Shown piece after piece: positions 5,935 to 7,126 of a DNA stretch of 7,126 nt. Position numbers and translations under genes: made by a program. Position 1 is the stretch's first letter. Each line of letters starts with the position of its first letter. The DNA comes from Flavobacterium sp. (lineage in GTDB: Bacteria > Bacteroidota > Bacteroidia > Flavobacteriales > Flavobacteriaceae). The DNA lies in NCBI GenBank assembly GCA_017989775.1, contig JAGNPF010000072.1, positions 1 through 7,126 on the forward strand, written 5' to 3'. The notes under the pieces were generated by a model, which searched no databases, was not told the DNA's origin, and saw only the letters and a list, made by a program, of their open reading frames with translations.

Positions 5935-6384
5935 ATGGATCAATCAATTATTGTTGAAATTAGATATCTGCTATTGTCGATTGCTTTTTTGACAATATTT
6001 GTTTTCTTTTATGGCTATGTGGCTCCACTAAATGAATTGGCTTATCAAATTTCTTATATGGAAATGTCAAATAATGGAATGTTGTTTTATTTCTGGATGA
6101 TTATCACGTTTACCATGACTCTCTTCAGACAAATCAAGCTTAGGTTTAATAGTGATTTCCCGAATCTAATTTTAATCTTTATTGGTTTATTGCTATTTTA
6201 TTTTTTTTACATTTCAGCCTATAATTCTCGTTCCGAGAATTTAATTATAACCAAGGACACTATGGTTTACGAGTTGAATGAAATCACTATGGCAACAATC
6301 ATTTTTAGATTCTTGCAATTGATTATTGGAGTAGTAATATTCTGGAGTGTTTTAAAATCCTTTAAAAACAGACAACTGGAATAA
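5935..6384 (+). CDS. Small four-helix membrane protein, unknown function
   Basis: I do not recognise this 149-residue protein. Four hydrophobic helices are visible at about 11-30, 48-65, 76-95 and 119-141. The basic R-Q-I-K-L-R segment (65-70) after helix 2 and K-S-F-K-N-R (141-146) after helix 4 are predicted cytoplasmic, giving both ends inside. A short polar loop (96-118), S-R-S-E-N-L-I-I-T-K-D-T-M-V-Y, would lie outside between helices 3 and 4. No catalytic motif or lipobox was seen. The gene is visibly more A/T-rich than menF and bshB1, as hydrophobic genes often are in this group, so this is not proof of transfer. It is preceded by the tRNA terminator, suggesting its own promoter, and the AHSA1 gene follows after 95 bases. 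That the frame is real rests on length, composition and the coherent topology. Confidence 0.7.
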   Translation: MDQSIIVEIRYLLLSIAFLTIFVFFYGYVAPLNELAYQISYMEMSNNGMLFYFWMIITFTMTLFRQIKLRFNSDFPNLILIFIGLLLFYFFYISAYNSRSENLIITKDTMVYELNEITMATIIFRFLQLIIGVVIFWSVLKSFKNRQLE

Positions 6385-6479
6385 TGTTTCGAAGAAATTT
6401 GATTTTTTTTTGGGGAGACAATATTTCGTTTCTGAATTCGATATTTGTAAATTGGCCAAACCATCAAAACAATTGACAA

Positions 6480-6941
6480 ATGACAACCGAAATTTTAAAA
6501 ACAACTCCAGACTGCGAAATAGTGAGTTCGAGAGTTTTCAACCATCCAAGAGAACTTGTTTATCGAGCTTGGTCTGACCCAAATCACCTGAAAAATTGGT
6601 GGGGTCCCGCAGGGTTTACCAATACCTTCAACGAATTTGACTTTCGCGTTGGCGGCAAATGGAGTTTTGTCATGCACGGTCCCGACAAAGGAAATTATGC
6701 CAATGAATGTGAGTTCATAAAAATAGAGGAACCATCGATTATCGCTTGGAAACGCCATTCAAAACCACTTTTTCAAGTAGTGGCCACATTCGAAACAATC
6801 GCCACGGACAAAACGAAATTGGTGTTTAAAATGCTGTTCGAAACTGCCGAAGAATGCAACAAACTAAAACCTTTCGTGGTGGACAAAAAAGAGGAAAACT
6901 TCGACAGGCTAGAAAAAGAATTAATTAAAATGACGTTATAA
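6480..6941 (+). CDS. AHSA1/SRPBCC (START-like) domain protein
   Basis: A 153-residue single-domain protein of the AHSA1 branch of the SRPBCC fold, named after a C-terminal domain of the Hsp90 co-chaperone Aha1. Family hallmarks are R-V-F-N-H-P-R-E-L-V-Y-R-A-W (18-31), N-W-W-G-P-A-G-F (39-46), F-D-F-R-V-G-G-K-W (53-61) and the closing helix N-F-D-R-L-E-K-E-L. These proteins form a hydrophobic cavity for small ligands; stand-alone bacterial members mostly have no known substrate. No ArsR-type regulator, a common partner, is beside it here. No signal peptide is present, so it should be cytoplasmic. The ATG at 6480 is preceded by TAAATTGG (6448-6455), a poor -7 match. A terminator follows the stop at once, so the gene ends its transcript. 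Confidence 0.87.
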   Translation: MTTEILKTTPDCEIVSSRVFNHPRELVYRAWSDPNHLKNWWGPAGFTNTFNEFDFRVGGKWSFVMHGPDKGNYANECEFIKIEEPSIIAWKRHSKPLFQVVATFETIATDKTKLVFKMLFETAEECNKLKPFVVDKKEENFDRLEKELIKMTL

Positions 6942-6946
6942 TTGAG

Positions 6947-6975
6947 AAAGCTTCGAAGGAATTCGAAGTTTTTTT
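6947..6975 (+). terminator. Rho-independent terminator after the AHSA1 gene
   Basis: CTTCGAA (6951-6957), a GGAA loop (GNRA type) and TTCGAAG (6962-6968) form a 7-bp stem. It extends outward by a G-T and several A-T pairs (6947-6950 with 6969-6972). A run of seven T (6969-6975) follows, starting five bases after the gene's stop codon. Confidence 0.85.
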
Positions 6976-7126
6976 GGAATAAAGTTTCAGAGTTAGAATC
7001 ATTATTTTTTGTAAGAAATTGTATAAATTAGCAAAAATATTATAAAATAACTTTAGGATGTAAATCCAATCATTTAATTTAGGTCTATATAATAATAGAT
7101 AAAATATTAGTTAATTTTTTAAAATG
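6976..7126 (+). other. A/T-rich leader ending in a possible start codon
   Basis: These 151 bases hold no open frame of note. They contain TAAATTAG (7024-7031), a -7-like box without a TTG at the right spacing, and TATAAAAT (7041-7048). The last three bases are ATG after an A/T-rich run of the kind seen before other genes here, so a plus-strand gene may begin at 7124. This cannot be confirmed within the window. Confidence 0.35.

Overview
The window reads as an ordinary stretch of chromosome from a Flavobacteriia member of the Bacteroidota, most likely Flavobacterium or a close relative. The evidence is low GC with A/T-rich gaps, start codons without Shine-Dalgarno sequences, Bacteroidota-type promoters (TTG, about 19 bases, TANNTTTG), a type IX secretion C-terminal sorting domain, menaquinone and bacillithiol genes, and a single-chain type PurL. 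Genus is an inference from these traits; no alignment was run.

Left part, minus strand (1-3247): the first 147 codons of purL (purine synthesis) run off the left edge. Upstream of it is a secreted endonuclease I gene broken by one in-frame TAG, followed by its own terminator at about 494-530. Next comes a 508-residue lipoprotein with a predicted beta-helix. A 125-base gap (3248-3372) then separates divergent genes.

Middle, plus strand (3373-5665): menI and menF are 2 bases apart. Together they cover two steps of menaquinone synthesis: isochorismate formation and hydrolysis of 1,4-dihydroxy-2-naphthoyl-CoA. bshB1, the bacillithiol deacetylase, follows after 83 bases. A 14-bp tandem repeat spans the end of menF.

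Right part, plus strand (5683-7126): tRNA-His(GTG) sits between a near-consensus promoter and a strong terminator. It is followed by an unrecognised small four-helix membrane protein, an AHSA1/SRPBCC-domain protein with its own terminator, and an A/T-rich leader. The window's last three bases are ATG, possibly the next start codon.

I see no CRISPR array, insertion sequence, phage gene, toxin-antitoxin pair or defence locus, and nothing that supports a new multi-gene system. The observations most worth checking are the nonsense codon in the nuclease gene, the repeat that supplies the menF C-terminus and stop, the possible surface-export signal on the lipoprotein, and two colinear terminator-plus-leader regions flanking the right-hand genes.
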